A DNA stretch of 64,000 nucleotides, from assembly GCF_014205835.1 (NCBI RefSeq), contig NZ_JACHCQ010000029.1, positions 31,468 through 95,467 on the forward strand. The letters run 5' to 3'. Below the pieces are notes generated by a model. It was not told the origin of the DNA. It worked only from the letters and a program-made list of their open reading frames with translations, and did no database searches. Every line of letters starts with the position of its first letter. The stretch's first letter is position 1. Below are positions 8,235 to 15,760 of this stretch, piece by piece. This DNA comes from Pedobacter sp. AK013. Its GTDB lineage: Bacteria > Bacteroidota > Bacteroidia > Sphingobacteriales > Sphingobacteriaceae. The position numbers were made by a program, and so were the translations under genes.

Positions 8235-9197
8235 ATGTTAAAAAAAATATTTTCCATTCTATTGTTCTTATCCCTTTGTGCCATTCATGCTTGGAGCCAG
8301 GAAATAAATACAGCTTTTAAAATAATACCGCTTGGCGTAAAAGGCGGTGATGATGAGAGTAATTTATCTTCTTACATGATTGCGCCGAAAGGCAGCGAAA
8401 AATATGTCTGTCTTGATGCTGGGACAATAAATGCCGGTATCCAAAAAGCGATTGATCATCAATCGCTAAAAGGAATAAGTGAAGAAATTCAACGTAAACA
8501 GATTAAAGGATATCTGATTTCGCATGCACATTTAGACCACGTAGCAGGTTTAATAATCAATTCGCCAGCAGATACAGCCAAAAATATTTATGGCTTACCC
8601 TCGGTCCTCAATATTTTAAGGGATAAATATTTTACATGGGATGCCTGGGCTAATTTTGCCAACGAAGGCGAAAAGCCACAGCTAAAAAAGTACACTTATT
8701 TTCCCCTGATTGAAGGCAATACTTATCCCCTTGAAGGAACAGAAATGAAAGTAAAAGCCTTTGAACTAAGCCATGGCAATCCTTATAAAAGCACTGCTTT
8801 TCTGATCAGCCGCAATGATAGCTATGTGCTTTACCTGGGAGACACCGGCGCCGATGAAATAGAAAAATCGGATAAACTCGCTAAGCTCTGGCAAAACATA
8901 GCGCCTTTGATCAATGCAGGCCAACTAAAAGCTATCTTTTTAGAGGTTTCTTTCCCTAACGAACAGCCCGATAAACAGTTGTTTGGTCACCTTACACCAA
9001 AGCTTTTCTTTAGCGAACTGTCTAAACTTGAGGCTTTAACGAACAAAAAAGCATTTAAAAAAGTTTCTTTCATTATAACCCACACCAAGCCCCCACAAAA
9101 AACCGCCGAAATGGTAAAAAAGCAATTGATTTCAGGAAAACCGAAAGATTTAAAGTTAATTTTCCCTGAACAAGGCAAATACTTAACAATTAATTAA
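8235..9197 (+). CDS. Secreted class II 3',5'-cyclic-nucleotide phosphodiesterase (metallo-beta-lactamase fold)
   Basis: A 320-residue protein with a signal peptide (MLKKIFSILLFLSLCAIHAWSQ). Residues ~95-105 read SHAHLDHVAGL, the signature of class II cyclic-nucleotide phosphodiesterases (yeast Pde1, bacterial CpdP type). LYLGDTGADE near 200 and FITHTKPP near 280 supply further metal-binding residues of the metallo-beta-lactamase fold. The family hydrolyses cAMP/cGMP to the 5'-nucleotide. With export to the periplasm it would scavenge extracellular cyclic nucleotides rather than control intracellular signalling. It is 10 nt downstream of nagA. An unrelated MBL hydrolase specificity remains possible. 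Confidence 0.82.
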   Translation: MLKKIFSILLFLSLCAIHAWSQEINTAFKIIPLGVKGGDDESNLSSYMIAPKGSEKYVCLDAGTINAGIQKAIDHQSLKGISEEIQRKQIKGYLISHAHLDHVAGLIINSPADTAKNIYGLPSVLNILRDKYFTWDAWANFANEGEKPQLKKYTYFPLIEGNTYPLEGTEMKVKAFELSHGNPYKSTAFLISRNDSYVLYLGDTGADEIEKSDKLAKLWQNIAPLINAGQLKAIFLEVSFPNEQPDKQLFGHLTPKLFFSELSKLEALTNKKAFKKVSFIITHTKPPQKTAEMVKKQLISGKPKDLKLIFPEQGKYLTIN

Positions 9198-9328
9198 TCT
9201 AAATAGAACATTAGCGGCATTAAGTCAGCGTATTTTTGTTGAAAATTGAGTGAAATATCATAATTTTAAGTACGATAAGGGTAACAACAAATTATAATTG
9301 CTTCATCACCAATAAAAAACATAAACTA

Positions 9329-12300
9329 ATGAAAAAATTGTTACTATTATTCTCATTTATGCTTGTGATAACCGTTTTTGGTTTCGCACAAGGGGTTACT
9401 ACTGCATCATTTATTGGCACAGTTAAAGATCAGAAAGGAGTGATACCAGGCGCAACGGTTACTGCCATACATATCCCCTCAGGCACAAAATACTCAACCT
9501 TAACCAGGGCCGATGGCAGGTACAACCTACCAAATGTACGTGTGGGTGGTCCATATACCATTAAAATAAGTTATATTGGTTATAACGAATTGGTTAAAGA
9601 AAACCTGAACACCACCATTGGGGAAGATTTAAGGGTTGATGCGACATTAACCGAAACATCGCAAAACTTAGCCGATGTGGTGGTAAAAGGAACGCAAGAC
9701 AAGGTGATCAACTCGTCGCGCACAGGTGCAAGGGAAACCATTACCCGCCAGCAGATCGATAATTTACCTACAATTAGCCGTTCGCTGTCTGATTTTACCA
9801 AATTAACCCCATCAGCAAACTCTACAACCGTTGGAGGTTTAAGTTTTGGCGGCAGAAGCGGTTCTTACAACAACTTAACGGTGGATGGTGCCCTTTTTAA
9901 CAACTCGTTCGGGTTATCGGGCAGTTTGGGTGGACAGGCCAATTCTCAACCGATCTCATTAGATGCAATTGAACAGATCCAGGTAGATATTGCCCCTTAT
10001 GATGTCCGTCAGGGATCATTTACCGGAGCTGGCATCAATACCATTGTAAAATCCGGAACAAACGATTTTAAGGGGTCGGCATATTATTATACCAGGGGAA
10101 CTGATTTAACCGGATACTCTGCCGGGGTAACCAAAATACCTGTTGTTGATTTTAGCTATAATCAGCGTGGTTTAAATATTGGCGGACCGATTATTAAAGA
10201 CAAATTATTTTTCTTTGTTTCCGGTGAACAGGAAAGGATCAGTACACCTGCAACTTCGTTCGTTGCATCACGTCCAGGTTTATCAGGAGCAAACATCTCA
10301 ACAGCAGACGCTGCTACATTAGATCGTTTATCGAACTATTTAATGAGCAAATACAACTATTCAACCGGCCCTTACGAAAATTATCCTTACAAAACACAGA
10401 GCGATAAAATCACGGCAAAAATAGATTGGAACATCAATGCCAATAATACCTTGAGTGCAAAATATTTCTATCTGAAATCGAACAGACAGGTTGTTGCTAG
10501 TGGCTCGGGTATTCCGGCAGGCTTAAACGGTAGCCGCTCACCTTCTTCAACCTCTATGCCTTATTTCGGTTCGAGTTATACCATCAACAATAACTTTAAC
10601 ATCGGTATTGTGGAGTTAAACACGAGAATTGGCAATAACATGTCGAACAAATTAACATTGGGCTATTCGGCATTGAGAGATTTCCGCGCTTCAAACGGTG
10701 CTGAACTGCCAATGGTTGATATCGGTAATGGAAACGGCGGAATCTTAACCAGTTTTGGTTACGAAGTATTCACCGCGAATAACCTGTTAAACTCCGATAT
10801 TTATCAATTCTCGGATGATTTCTCGATCTATGCCGGTAAACACGAAATCACTATCGGTACCAGCAACCAGTTGAACAAATTCCTGAATGGCTTTGCGCCA
10901 AACTATAACGGCCTGTATTATTTTAGAACAGCCGACGATTTTATCAACAACCAGCCTGCGGTAAGTTATTCATACCGTAACTCGGCATTGGCTGATGGAT
11001 CATTTCCATTTGCAAAAATGTCGTCGTATAACTTAAGTTTGTATGCACAGGACAAATACCAGGTGAGCGATAACTTCAAATTAACTTATGGTATCCGTGC
11101 CGATTACACCTATTTCCCTACTAAATTAGATCCGAACCCAAATTTGGCTGCATTAACCTTCCAAAATGGTTTGCAGGTAGACATTTCTAAATTCCCGAAT
11201 AAAAAATTATTGTTCTCGCCGCGTGTAGGCTTCAATTATGATGTTTTTGGTGATAAAACAACACAACTCCGTGGAGGAACCGGAATTTTCACCGGCCAGG
11301 TTCCTTATGTATGGATTTCCAACCAGGCTTCTAACACCGGAACATTATTTAGTTCAAGCACCGTTTCAACCCCTGGCGACCCACGTTTAATTTTTAATCC
11401 GAATGTAAATGCCAACCGCCCTGCTCCTGGTACTGCAGCGGCCAATACTTCTTACGAGGTAGATGCAGCTTCTAAAAATTTTAAATATCCACAAATCTGG
11501 AGAACAAACGTAGCGGTTGATCAAAAATTACCGATGGGTATTATTGCCACTTTAGAAGCATCGTACACTAAAGACATTAACGCGGTAAACTTCTCTAACG
11601 CAGCATTGCCTAATAATTCAACAGGCTTAATTACATTGCCAGGAATTGAAGGACAACAGCGCTACACGGTAAAATCTACACAGACAGGTACCACGGCGGC
11701 AAATCCTTCTATTTCGCCGTTTATCTACATGCAAAACACCAAAAAAGGCTATTCTTACTTCATTACAGGTCAGTTGCAAAAATCTTTTTTTAGTGGATTT
11801 AATGCAAGTGTAGCTTATACTTACAGCCAATCCAAATCTGTAAATGATGGTGGTTCTACTGCAAGCTCAATCTGGTCGCAAAGGGCAATTGCAGGCGATG
11901 CGAATTCTGATGTTCTGGCCAATACCAATTTCATTCAACCAAACAGGGTTATAGCTTCCTTAAGCTATAAAAAAGAGTATTTTAAACATGCAGCTACTAC
12001 AATTGGTTTAATTTTCGAATCAGCCAATAATGGTGCATTCAGTTATGTTTCATCTGGCGACATCAATAACGACGGTGGCGCGAACGATTTAGTTTACATC
12101 CCACAAAGCAAAGGCGATATTATTCTAGTTCCTGATTTTGTAGGCGATACCCGCACTCAGGATCAGATCTGGAACCAGCTGAATGCTTATATTGCTCAGG
12201 ATAGCTACCTTAGCAAACACCGAGGTGAGTTCGCAAAAAGAAACGGCGCCATCATGTCGTACTTTAAAAGAGCAGATTTACACCTTGCACAGGATTTCTT

Positions 12301-12598
12301 TGTTGGGCCGAAAGGGAAAAGAAATATACTTCAGTTTACATTGGATATCATCAACCTTGGTAATCTGTTAAACAGTGATTGGGGCTTATATCAAACACCA
12401 AATATCCCATTATCAACCTACAATACCGCTGTATTATTAGCCTATAAAGGCTTAGATGCTACTACGGGAAAACCTACTTATTCATTCCCTTATCAGGATA
12501 AGGCCAATTTAACACCATATACCACAACCTATAAAAATATTACCGACCAGATTTCGCGTTGGCAAGCACAATTTGGTGTGCGTTACATTTTTAATTAA
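9329..12598 (+). CDS. TonB-dependent receptor with carboxypeptidase-regulatory-like domain
   Basis: A 1089-residue outer-membrane receptor. It has a signal peptide ending near FAQG, a carboxypeptidase-regulatory-like beta-sandwich at residues ~25-110 (GTVKDQKGVIPGATVTA, ADGRYNLPNVRVGG), a plug domain around 130-240 (RQQIDNLPTISRSLSDF, VDIAPYDVRQG, GAGINTIVKSGTNDFKG), then a long beta-barrel ending in the aromatic strand FGVRYIFN. This is the Oar-like group of TonB-dependent proteins. No SusD partner follows, so it is not a standard SusCD pair; the ligand is unknown. A -7-like TATTTTTG at 9231-9238 would give an ~85-nt leader. A hairpin (12619-12652) follows the stop. Confidence 0.9.
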   Translation: MKKLLLLFSFMLVITVFGFAQGVTTASFIGTVKDQKGVIPGATVTAIHIPSGTKYSTLTRADGRYNLPNVRVGGPYTIKISYIGYNELVKENLNTTIGEDLRVDATLTETSQNLADVVVKGTQDKVINSSRTGARETITRQQIDNLPTISRSLSDFTKLTPSANSTTVGGLSFGGRSGSYNNLTVDGALFNNSFGLSGSLGGQANSQPISLDAIEQIQVDIAPYDVRQGSFTGAGINTIVKSGTNDFKGSAYYYTRGTDLTGYSAGVTKIPVVDFSYNQRGLNIGGPIIKDKLFFFVSGEQERISTPATSFVASRPGLSGANISTADAATLDRLSNYLMSKYNYSTGPYENYPYKTQSDKITAKIDWNINANNTLSAKYFYLKSNRQVVASGSGIPAGLNGSRSPSSTSMPYFGSSYTINNNFNIGIVELNTRIGNNMSNKLTLGYSALRDFRASNGAELPMVDIGNGNGGILTSFGYEVFTANNLLNSDIYQFSDDFSIYAGKHEITIGTSNQLNKFLNGFAPNYNGLYYFRTADDFINNQPAVSYSYRNSALADGSFPFAKMSSYNLSLYAQDKYQVSDNFKLTYGIRADYTYFPTKLDPNPNLAALTFQNGLQVDISKFPNKKLLFSPRVGFNYDVFGDKTTQLRGGTGIFTGQVPYVWISNQASNTGTLFSSSTVSTPGDPRLIFNPNVNANRPAPGTAAANTSYEVDAASKNFKYPQIWRTNVAVDQKLPMGIIATLEASYTKDINAVNFSNAALPNNSTGLITLPGIEGQQRYTVKSTQTGTTAANPSISPFIYMQNTKKGYSYFITGQLQKSFFSGFNASVAYTYSQSKSVNDGGSTASSIWSQRAIAGDANSDVLANTNFIQPNRVIASLSYKKEYFKHAATTIGLIFESANNGAFSYVSSGDINNDGGANDLVYIPQSKGDIILVPDFVGDTRTQDQIWNQLNAYIAQDSYLSKHRGEFAKRNGAIMSYFKRADLHLAQDFFVGPKGKRNILQFTLDIINLGNLLNSDWGLYQTPNIPLSTYNTAVLLAYKGLDATTGKPTYSFPYQDKANLTPYTTTYKNITDQISRWQAQFGVRYIFN

Positions 12599-12618
12599 TT
12601 CACAATCCATACCATTTC

Positions 12619-12652
12619 ACCATAAGAGCTCCATAATAGGAGCTTTTATGGT
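12619..12652 (+). terminator. Hairpin after the TonB-dependent receptor gene
   Basis: Two 14-nt arms (ACCATAAGAGCTCC and GGAGCTTTTATGGT) pair throughout, with one G-U on the plus strand, around an ATAATA loop. The T-tract is poor, so terminator function is probable rather than certain. Confidence 0.55.
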
Positions 12653-12724
12653 TTGCAGATAAAGTCCAATAAACAATTTACATCAATTATTAAAAAGCAT
12701 AGCTTGGTATTAAAAAAATGTTAA

Positions 12725-12732
12725 TATTTTTG
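12725..12732 (+). promoter_or_regulatory. -7 box (TATTTTTG) 5 nt before the pyrH start
   Basis: An exact TAnnTTTG match ends 5 nt before the ATG; a weak CTTG at 12703-12706 could be the -33 element. If real, the pyrH mRNA would start at or next to the ATG. Confidence 0.45.
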
Positions 12733-12737
12733 AGGTC

Positions 12738-13442
12738 ATGAAATATAAACGCATCCTACTTAAGCTTAGTGGAGAATCGCTAATGGGCGATAAACAATAC
12801 GGTATTGATAATGAACGCGTTAAACAATACGCTGAAGACATTAAAGCGGTACACGATAAAGGCTTAGAAATCGCAATCGTAATTGGAGGAGGAAATATTT
12901 TTAGGGGCTTGAGCGCCGAAAAAAGTGGGATGGACAGGGCACAGGCTGATTATATGGGCATGTTGGCTACAGTAATTAACTCCATGGCCTTGCAAGATGC
13001 TTTAGAAAAAGTTGGTATTAAAACACGTTTACTTACTGCAATTAAAATGGAGCAGATCTGCGAACCGTTTATCCGCAGAAGAGCTGTTCGACATTTAGAA
13101 AAAGGCCGTGTAGTTATTTTTGGTGCAGGAACCGGGAACCCGTACTTCACAACCGATTCTGCAGCGGCTTTACGTGCTATCGAAATCAAAGCCGATGTTG
13201 TTTTAAAAGGAACACGCGTTGATGGAATTTACACCGCAGATCCTGAAAAAGATCCATTGGCCACTAAATATGAAGAAATTTCTTTTAGAGAAGTTTATGA
13301 TAAAGGCCTTAATGTGATGGATATGACAGCCTTTACCCTTTGCGAAGAAAACCAAGTGCCGATTATTGTGTTTGATATGAACAAACACGGCAATTTCATG
13401 AAAATTGCTAGTGGCGAGCCTATTGGAACCTTGGTTAAATAA
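12738..13442 (+). CDS. pyrH: Uridylate kinase (UMP kinase)
   Basis: A 234-residue bacterial-type UMP kinase of the amino-acid-kinase fold that phosphorylates UMP to UDP for pyrimidine nucleotide synthesis. LLKLSGESLMG at the N-terminus, VIGGGNIFRG near 50, the DYMGMLATVINSMAL helix and FGAGTGNPYFTTDSAAALRA near 135 are signature elements, and TADPEKDP lies near 175. Length is typical (about 235). It is followed 39 nt later by frr, the pyrH-frr order seen widely in bacteria, here separated from tsf by 7 kb. Confidence 0.97.
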   Translation: MKYKRILLKLSGESLMGDKQYGIDNERVKQYAEDIKAVHDKGLEIAIVIGGGNIFRGLSAEKSGMDRAQADYMGMLATVINSMALQDALEKVGIKTRLLTAIKMEQICEPFIRRRAVRHLEKGRVVIFGAGTGNPYFTTDSAAALRAIEIKADVVLKGTRVDGIYTADPEKDPLATKYEEISFREVYDKGLNVMDMTAFTLCEENQVPIIVFDMNKHGNFMKIASGEPIGTLVK

Positions 13443-13456
13443 GGAATAAAAATTAT

Positions 13457-13464
13457 TATTTTTG
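13457..13464 (+). promoter_or_regulatory. -7 box (TATTTTTG) upstream of frr
   Basis: An exact TAnnTTTG match lies 17 nt before the frr ATG in the pyrH-frr gap. No good -33 box is at the right distance. It could give frr its own transcript in addition to read-through from pyrH. Confidence 0.35.
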
Positions 13465-13481
13465 TAGAAATACACACAATT

Positions 13482-14045
13482 ATGAACGACCTCATACAAT
13501 TACAATTAATGGATACTCAATCTGCAATGGAAAGAGCTATCGATCATTGTGAATCTGAATTAACTAAAATCAGAGCTGGTAAAGCATCAGCTGGAATGTT
13601 GGATGGTATTTTCGTGGATTATTATGGCGCAGCTACAGCATTATCGCAAGTAGCCAGTATTAATACGCCAGATGCCAGAACAATCGTAATCCAGCCTTGG
13701 GAAAAATCACTTTTAACTGCAATCGAAAAAGCTATTCAAGTAGCTAATATTGGTATCAATCCACAAAATGATGGCATTGTTATCCGCCTGGTTGTGCCGC
13801 CTTTAACAGAAGAGCGCAGAAAAGACTTGGTGAAAAAGGTTAAGGAAGAAGCCGAAAGAGGCCGCATTACCGTTCGTAATATCCGTAAAGATGCCAATAC
13901 CAAAATTCAAAAATTAAAGGGCGAAGGTGTTTCTGATGATGAAATTAAAACAGGCGAAGGCGAAGTACAAAAATTAACCGATGCTTATATCATTAAGGTT
14001 GACAAACATGCTGAAGCGAAAGAAAAAGATGTAATGACAGTTTAA
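13482..14045 (+). CDS. frr: Ribosome recycling factor
   Basis: A 187-residue RRF that, with EF-G, splits post-termination ribosomes. The first helix carries SELTKIRAGKASAGMLDGI, the central beta-domain VASINTPDARTIVIQPWEKS, and the later helix PPLTEERRKDLVKKVKEEAE and RITVRNIRKDANTKIQKL; all are conserved RRF segments. Length matches the usual 185. It is downstream of pyrH and followed by a clear rho-independent terminator. Confidence 0.98.
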   Translation: MNDLIQLQLMDTQSAMERAIDHCESELTKIRAGKASAGMLDGIFVDYYGAATALSQVASINTPDARTIVIQPWEKSLLTAIEKAIQVANIGINPQNDGIVIRLVVPPLTEERRKDLVKKVKEEAERGRITVRNIRKDANTKIQKLKGEGVSDDEIKTGEGEVQKLTDAYIIKVDKHAEAKEKDVMTV

Positions 14046-14069
14046 ATCTGTATAAAATACTATCGAAAC

Positions 14070-14100
14070 GGGAATGGACATCAATCTATTCCCTTTTTTA
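14070..14100 (+). terminator. Rho-independent terminator after frr
   Basis: GGGAAT (14070-14075) pairs with ATTCCC (14088-14093) and is followed directly by TTTTTTA. Polarity fits the plus-strand frr transcript; the convergent LacI-type gene ends 6 nt beyond. Confidence 0.85.
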
Positions 14101-14105
14101 TTGCC

Positions 14106-15122
14106 TTATTTCTTTGCGCTTGAGCCTCTAATGTTTAAGATTGTAGGTAACGATACCTGAGTCTTTTCGATAGATTTTCCAGCCTTTTTAAGCTTGTTTA
14201 ATAAAATTTTCATCACGTTTTCTGCAATGGCCTCAAGAGGCTGTGCTATAGCCGTAACCGGAGGCTCACAAAATTCTAAGATTTCGAAATCATCAAAAGA
14301 AACAACAGCAATATCTTGGTGGATCTGAATACCTAGTTTTCTAAAAGTTCTTAAGCCATCTAAACAAATATAATTAGCCGCAAAAACTACCGCATCAAGC
14401 TGCTTCTCTGCTTTAAAAAACTTGATCATCTCCTCAATCGATTCGGCAGAGTTTACATATTTTATCTTCTTTACAATTGCCGGCAAGTTATATTTTCCAA
14501 CAGCACTTTCATAGCCGGCCAGGCGGTCTACCATCTGTTGCTGGGCCGTATCGATTGTTACAAAACCTATTTTTTTATAATTATTTTTAATGAGGTGCTC
14601 AGTAGCCTCGTAGGTGCTGCTCTGATTATCGATTATTACATAATCTGTTTTAACATCTTGTACATACCGATCAAACAATACCACAGGAGCATCTGTTTGA
14701 ATCAATTTTTTAACTTCTTCTTCCAATCCCTCTGGTAAGGCCATAATGTAGCCATCAACATGCCTATCTTTAAAAATCTGTAACAGTTCTATTGCTTTTT
14801 CGGTATCGTTTCTGGTGCTGCTAAATAGGATCTTATAACCAAGGTTAGAAGCAATTTCATCAATTCGGCGTGCTATACCAGAGAAAAAAGGTTCAGAAAT
14901 GTCATCAACTAAAAAACCTATAATTTTTGTTTTACCTGTTCTTAAACTTGTGGCAAGGGTATTAGGCTGGTAATTTAATTCAGCCACAAGGTCTAAAACC
15001 TTTTTAGTAAGCGATTCGCTAATATTTTTTTCTCTTGCTTTTCCATTAATTACAAACGATACTGTCGTAATGGAAATATTTAATTGTTTAGCGATATCTT
15101 TAATTGAAACGCGTTTCTTCAT
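14106..15122 (-). CDS. LacI-family transcriptional regulator
   Basis: A 338-residue regulator. The N-terminal helix-turn-helix is VSIKDIAKQLNISITTVSFV followed by a hinge-helix region (LNYQPNTLATSLRTGKT); residues ~60-335 form a periplasmic-binding-protein-like effector domain (IIGFLVDDISEPFFSGIARR, VVSFDDFEILEFCEPPVTAI). I place the start at the ATG giving MKKRVSIKD; an upstream in-frame start would add 14 residues lacking family similarity. Such regulators usually respond to sugars. No sugar operon is adjacent, but the nagA-proximal palindrome has the right symmetry. It is convergent with frr and lies downstream of the terminator of the tRNA-like RNA unit. Confidence 0.9.
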   Translation of the reverse strand: MKKRVSIKDIAKQLNISITTVSFVINGKAREKNISESLTKKVLDLVAELNYQPNTLATSLRTGKTKIIGFLVDDISEPFFSGIARRIDEIASNLGYKILFSSTRNDTEKAIELLQIFKDRHVDGYIMALPEGLEEEVKKLIQTDAPVVLFDRYVQDVKTDYVIIDNQSSTYEATEHLIKNNYKKIGFVTIDTAQQQMVDRLAGYESAVGKYNLPAIVKKIKYVNSAESIEEMIKFFKAEKQLDAVVFAANYICLDGLRTFRKLGIQIHQDIAVVSFDDFEILEFCEPPVTAIAQPLEAIAENVMKILLNKLKKAGKSIEKTQVSLPTILNIRGSSAKK

Positions 15123-15205
15123 CACAGGCATTGAACGGGTAAAATTTAATTGGTAATATAACAATATATCTATAAATATAGGAGGGATATGAAAAAAACT
15201 AGCCT

Positions 15206-15240
15206 AAAAAAGAAAAAGAGCAACCTATCCAGGATTGCTC
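15206..15240 (-). terminator. Rho-independent terminator of the tRNA-like RNA unit
   Basis: On the minus strand a stem of GAGCAA with TTGCTC, extended by two more G-C pairs past a bulge, is followed by TTTTTCTTTTTT. It sits 31 nt past the 3' end of tRNA-like copy A and matches that direction of transcription. Confidence 0.8.
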
Positions 15241-15270
15241 GATTAACTAACTTATTATTCATAAAAAATG

Positions 15271-15415
15271 CTGTTGGGGAAGGAGTCGAACCTTCAAGGG
15301 GTAGTTAGCTACAGTTCAAAAAATTAATTTGTGGTCAACCCAATAAACTGCGTTTGTCCCATTATTCCCCACCACCGAGACAAGGAGGCGTGTCTGCCAA
15401 TTTCACCACCCAACA
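15271..15415 (-). ncRNA. tRNA-like RNA, copy A (145 nt; GUC anticodon loop, very long variable arm)
   Basis: The minus strand folds as a cloverleaf: acceptor TGTTGGG/CCCAACA (7 bp) with G73; U8-G9; D arm GTG..CAC with GG in the loop, nearly the same as tRNA-Leu; anticodon arm CCTCCTTGTCTCGGTGG (stem with a central U-U mismatch, loop TTGTCTC, anticodon GTC at 15381-15379); T arm GAAGG-TTCGACT-CCTTC with a canonical loop. The variable region is about 75 nt: outer stem GGGG/CCCC, an AATAATGGGA internal-loop strand, and an inner CAGTT/AACTG helix. No CCA is encoded after G73. It is transcribed with copy B. Function is unknown; it is either an unusual tRNA-Asp(GUC)-like molecule or a derived tRNA-like RNA. 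Confidence 0.72.
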
Positions 15416-15420
15416 TTTCA

Positions 15421-15488
15421 AAAGTTAACAGTCTTCAATTTCCAATTTTCAGTGTTTAAACTGCCAACTGTAAATCGCCAACTGAACT
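15421..15488. repeat. Low-complexity spacer between the two tRNA-like RNAs
   Basis: Short permuted words (CAACTG, CAATTT, GTTTAAACTG) typical of Sphingobacteriaceae intergenic repeats. No gene or stable fold stands out. Confidence 0.3.
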
Positions 15489-15490
15489 GG

Positions 15491-15604
15491 CTGTAGGGGA
15501 AGGAATCGAACCTTCAAGGAGTGGTTAGTACCGAAACCGGTATATTCCCATTATTCTCCGCCACCGAGACAAGGAGGTGTGTCTGCCTGTTTCACCACCC
15601 TACA
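15491..15604 (-). ncRNA. tRNA-like RNA, copy B (114 nt; GUC anticodon loop, long variable arm)
   Basis: Promoter-proximal copy of the pair. Acceptor TGTAGGG/CCCTACA with G73, followed by CCA in the DNA; D arm GTG..CAC; anticodon arm identical to copy A; T arm GAAGG-TTCGATT-CCTTC. The variable region is about 45 nt: GGAG/CTCC outer stem, the same AATAATGGGA strand, an inner TACCG-GTTT-CGGTA hairpin, and a shared CTAACYA return strand. Relative to copy A, the acceptor pair 4-69 changes T-A to A-T and the variable-arm pair changes G-C to A-T, both compensatory. This supports a selected fold. Function is unknown. Confidence 0.75.
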
Positions 15605-15655
15605 TAATGTTATGCAATTTTTAAAGAACGTTTCCTTTTTGTTAATTGCTTGATA

Positions 15656-15687
15656 CAAATGTAAAGGAACAACCAATACCTTGCAAA
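15656..15687 (-). promoter_or_regulatory. Consensus promoter of the tRNA-like RNA unit
   Basis: On the minus strand TTTG (15687-15684), a 20-nt spacer and TACATTTG (15663-15656) match the Bacteroidota -33/-7 consensus at both boxes. The predicted start is about 45 nt before copy B. Confidence 0.75.
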
Positions 15688-15760
15688 TATTTTAAACATT
15701 TAATTTTATTTTTATAATATTGATAAATATTTGTAAATTCGCTTATCATAATTCAAAAAT

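Noticed and set aside
15189..15308. A 39-codon plus-strand frame with an AGGAGGG just before its ATG
   Set aside because: It runs antisense through the terminator and copy A of the tRNA-like RNA, the SD is only about 3 nt from the ATG, and the peptide (MKKTSLKKKKSN...) has no recognisable feature.
15379..15381. Calling the two RNAs ordinary tRNA-Asp or tRNA-Leu genes
   Set aside because: The anticodon is Asp-type but the body is leucine-like with a U-U mismatch in the anticodon stem, U37 and a variable arm far too long; neither label fits.
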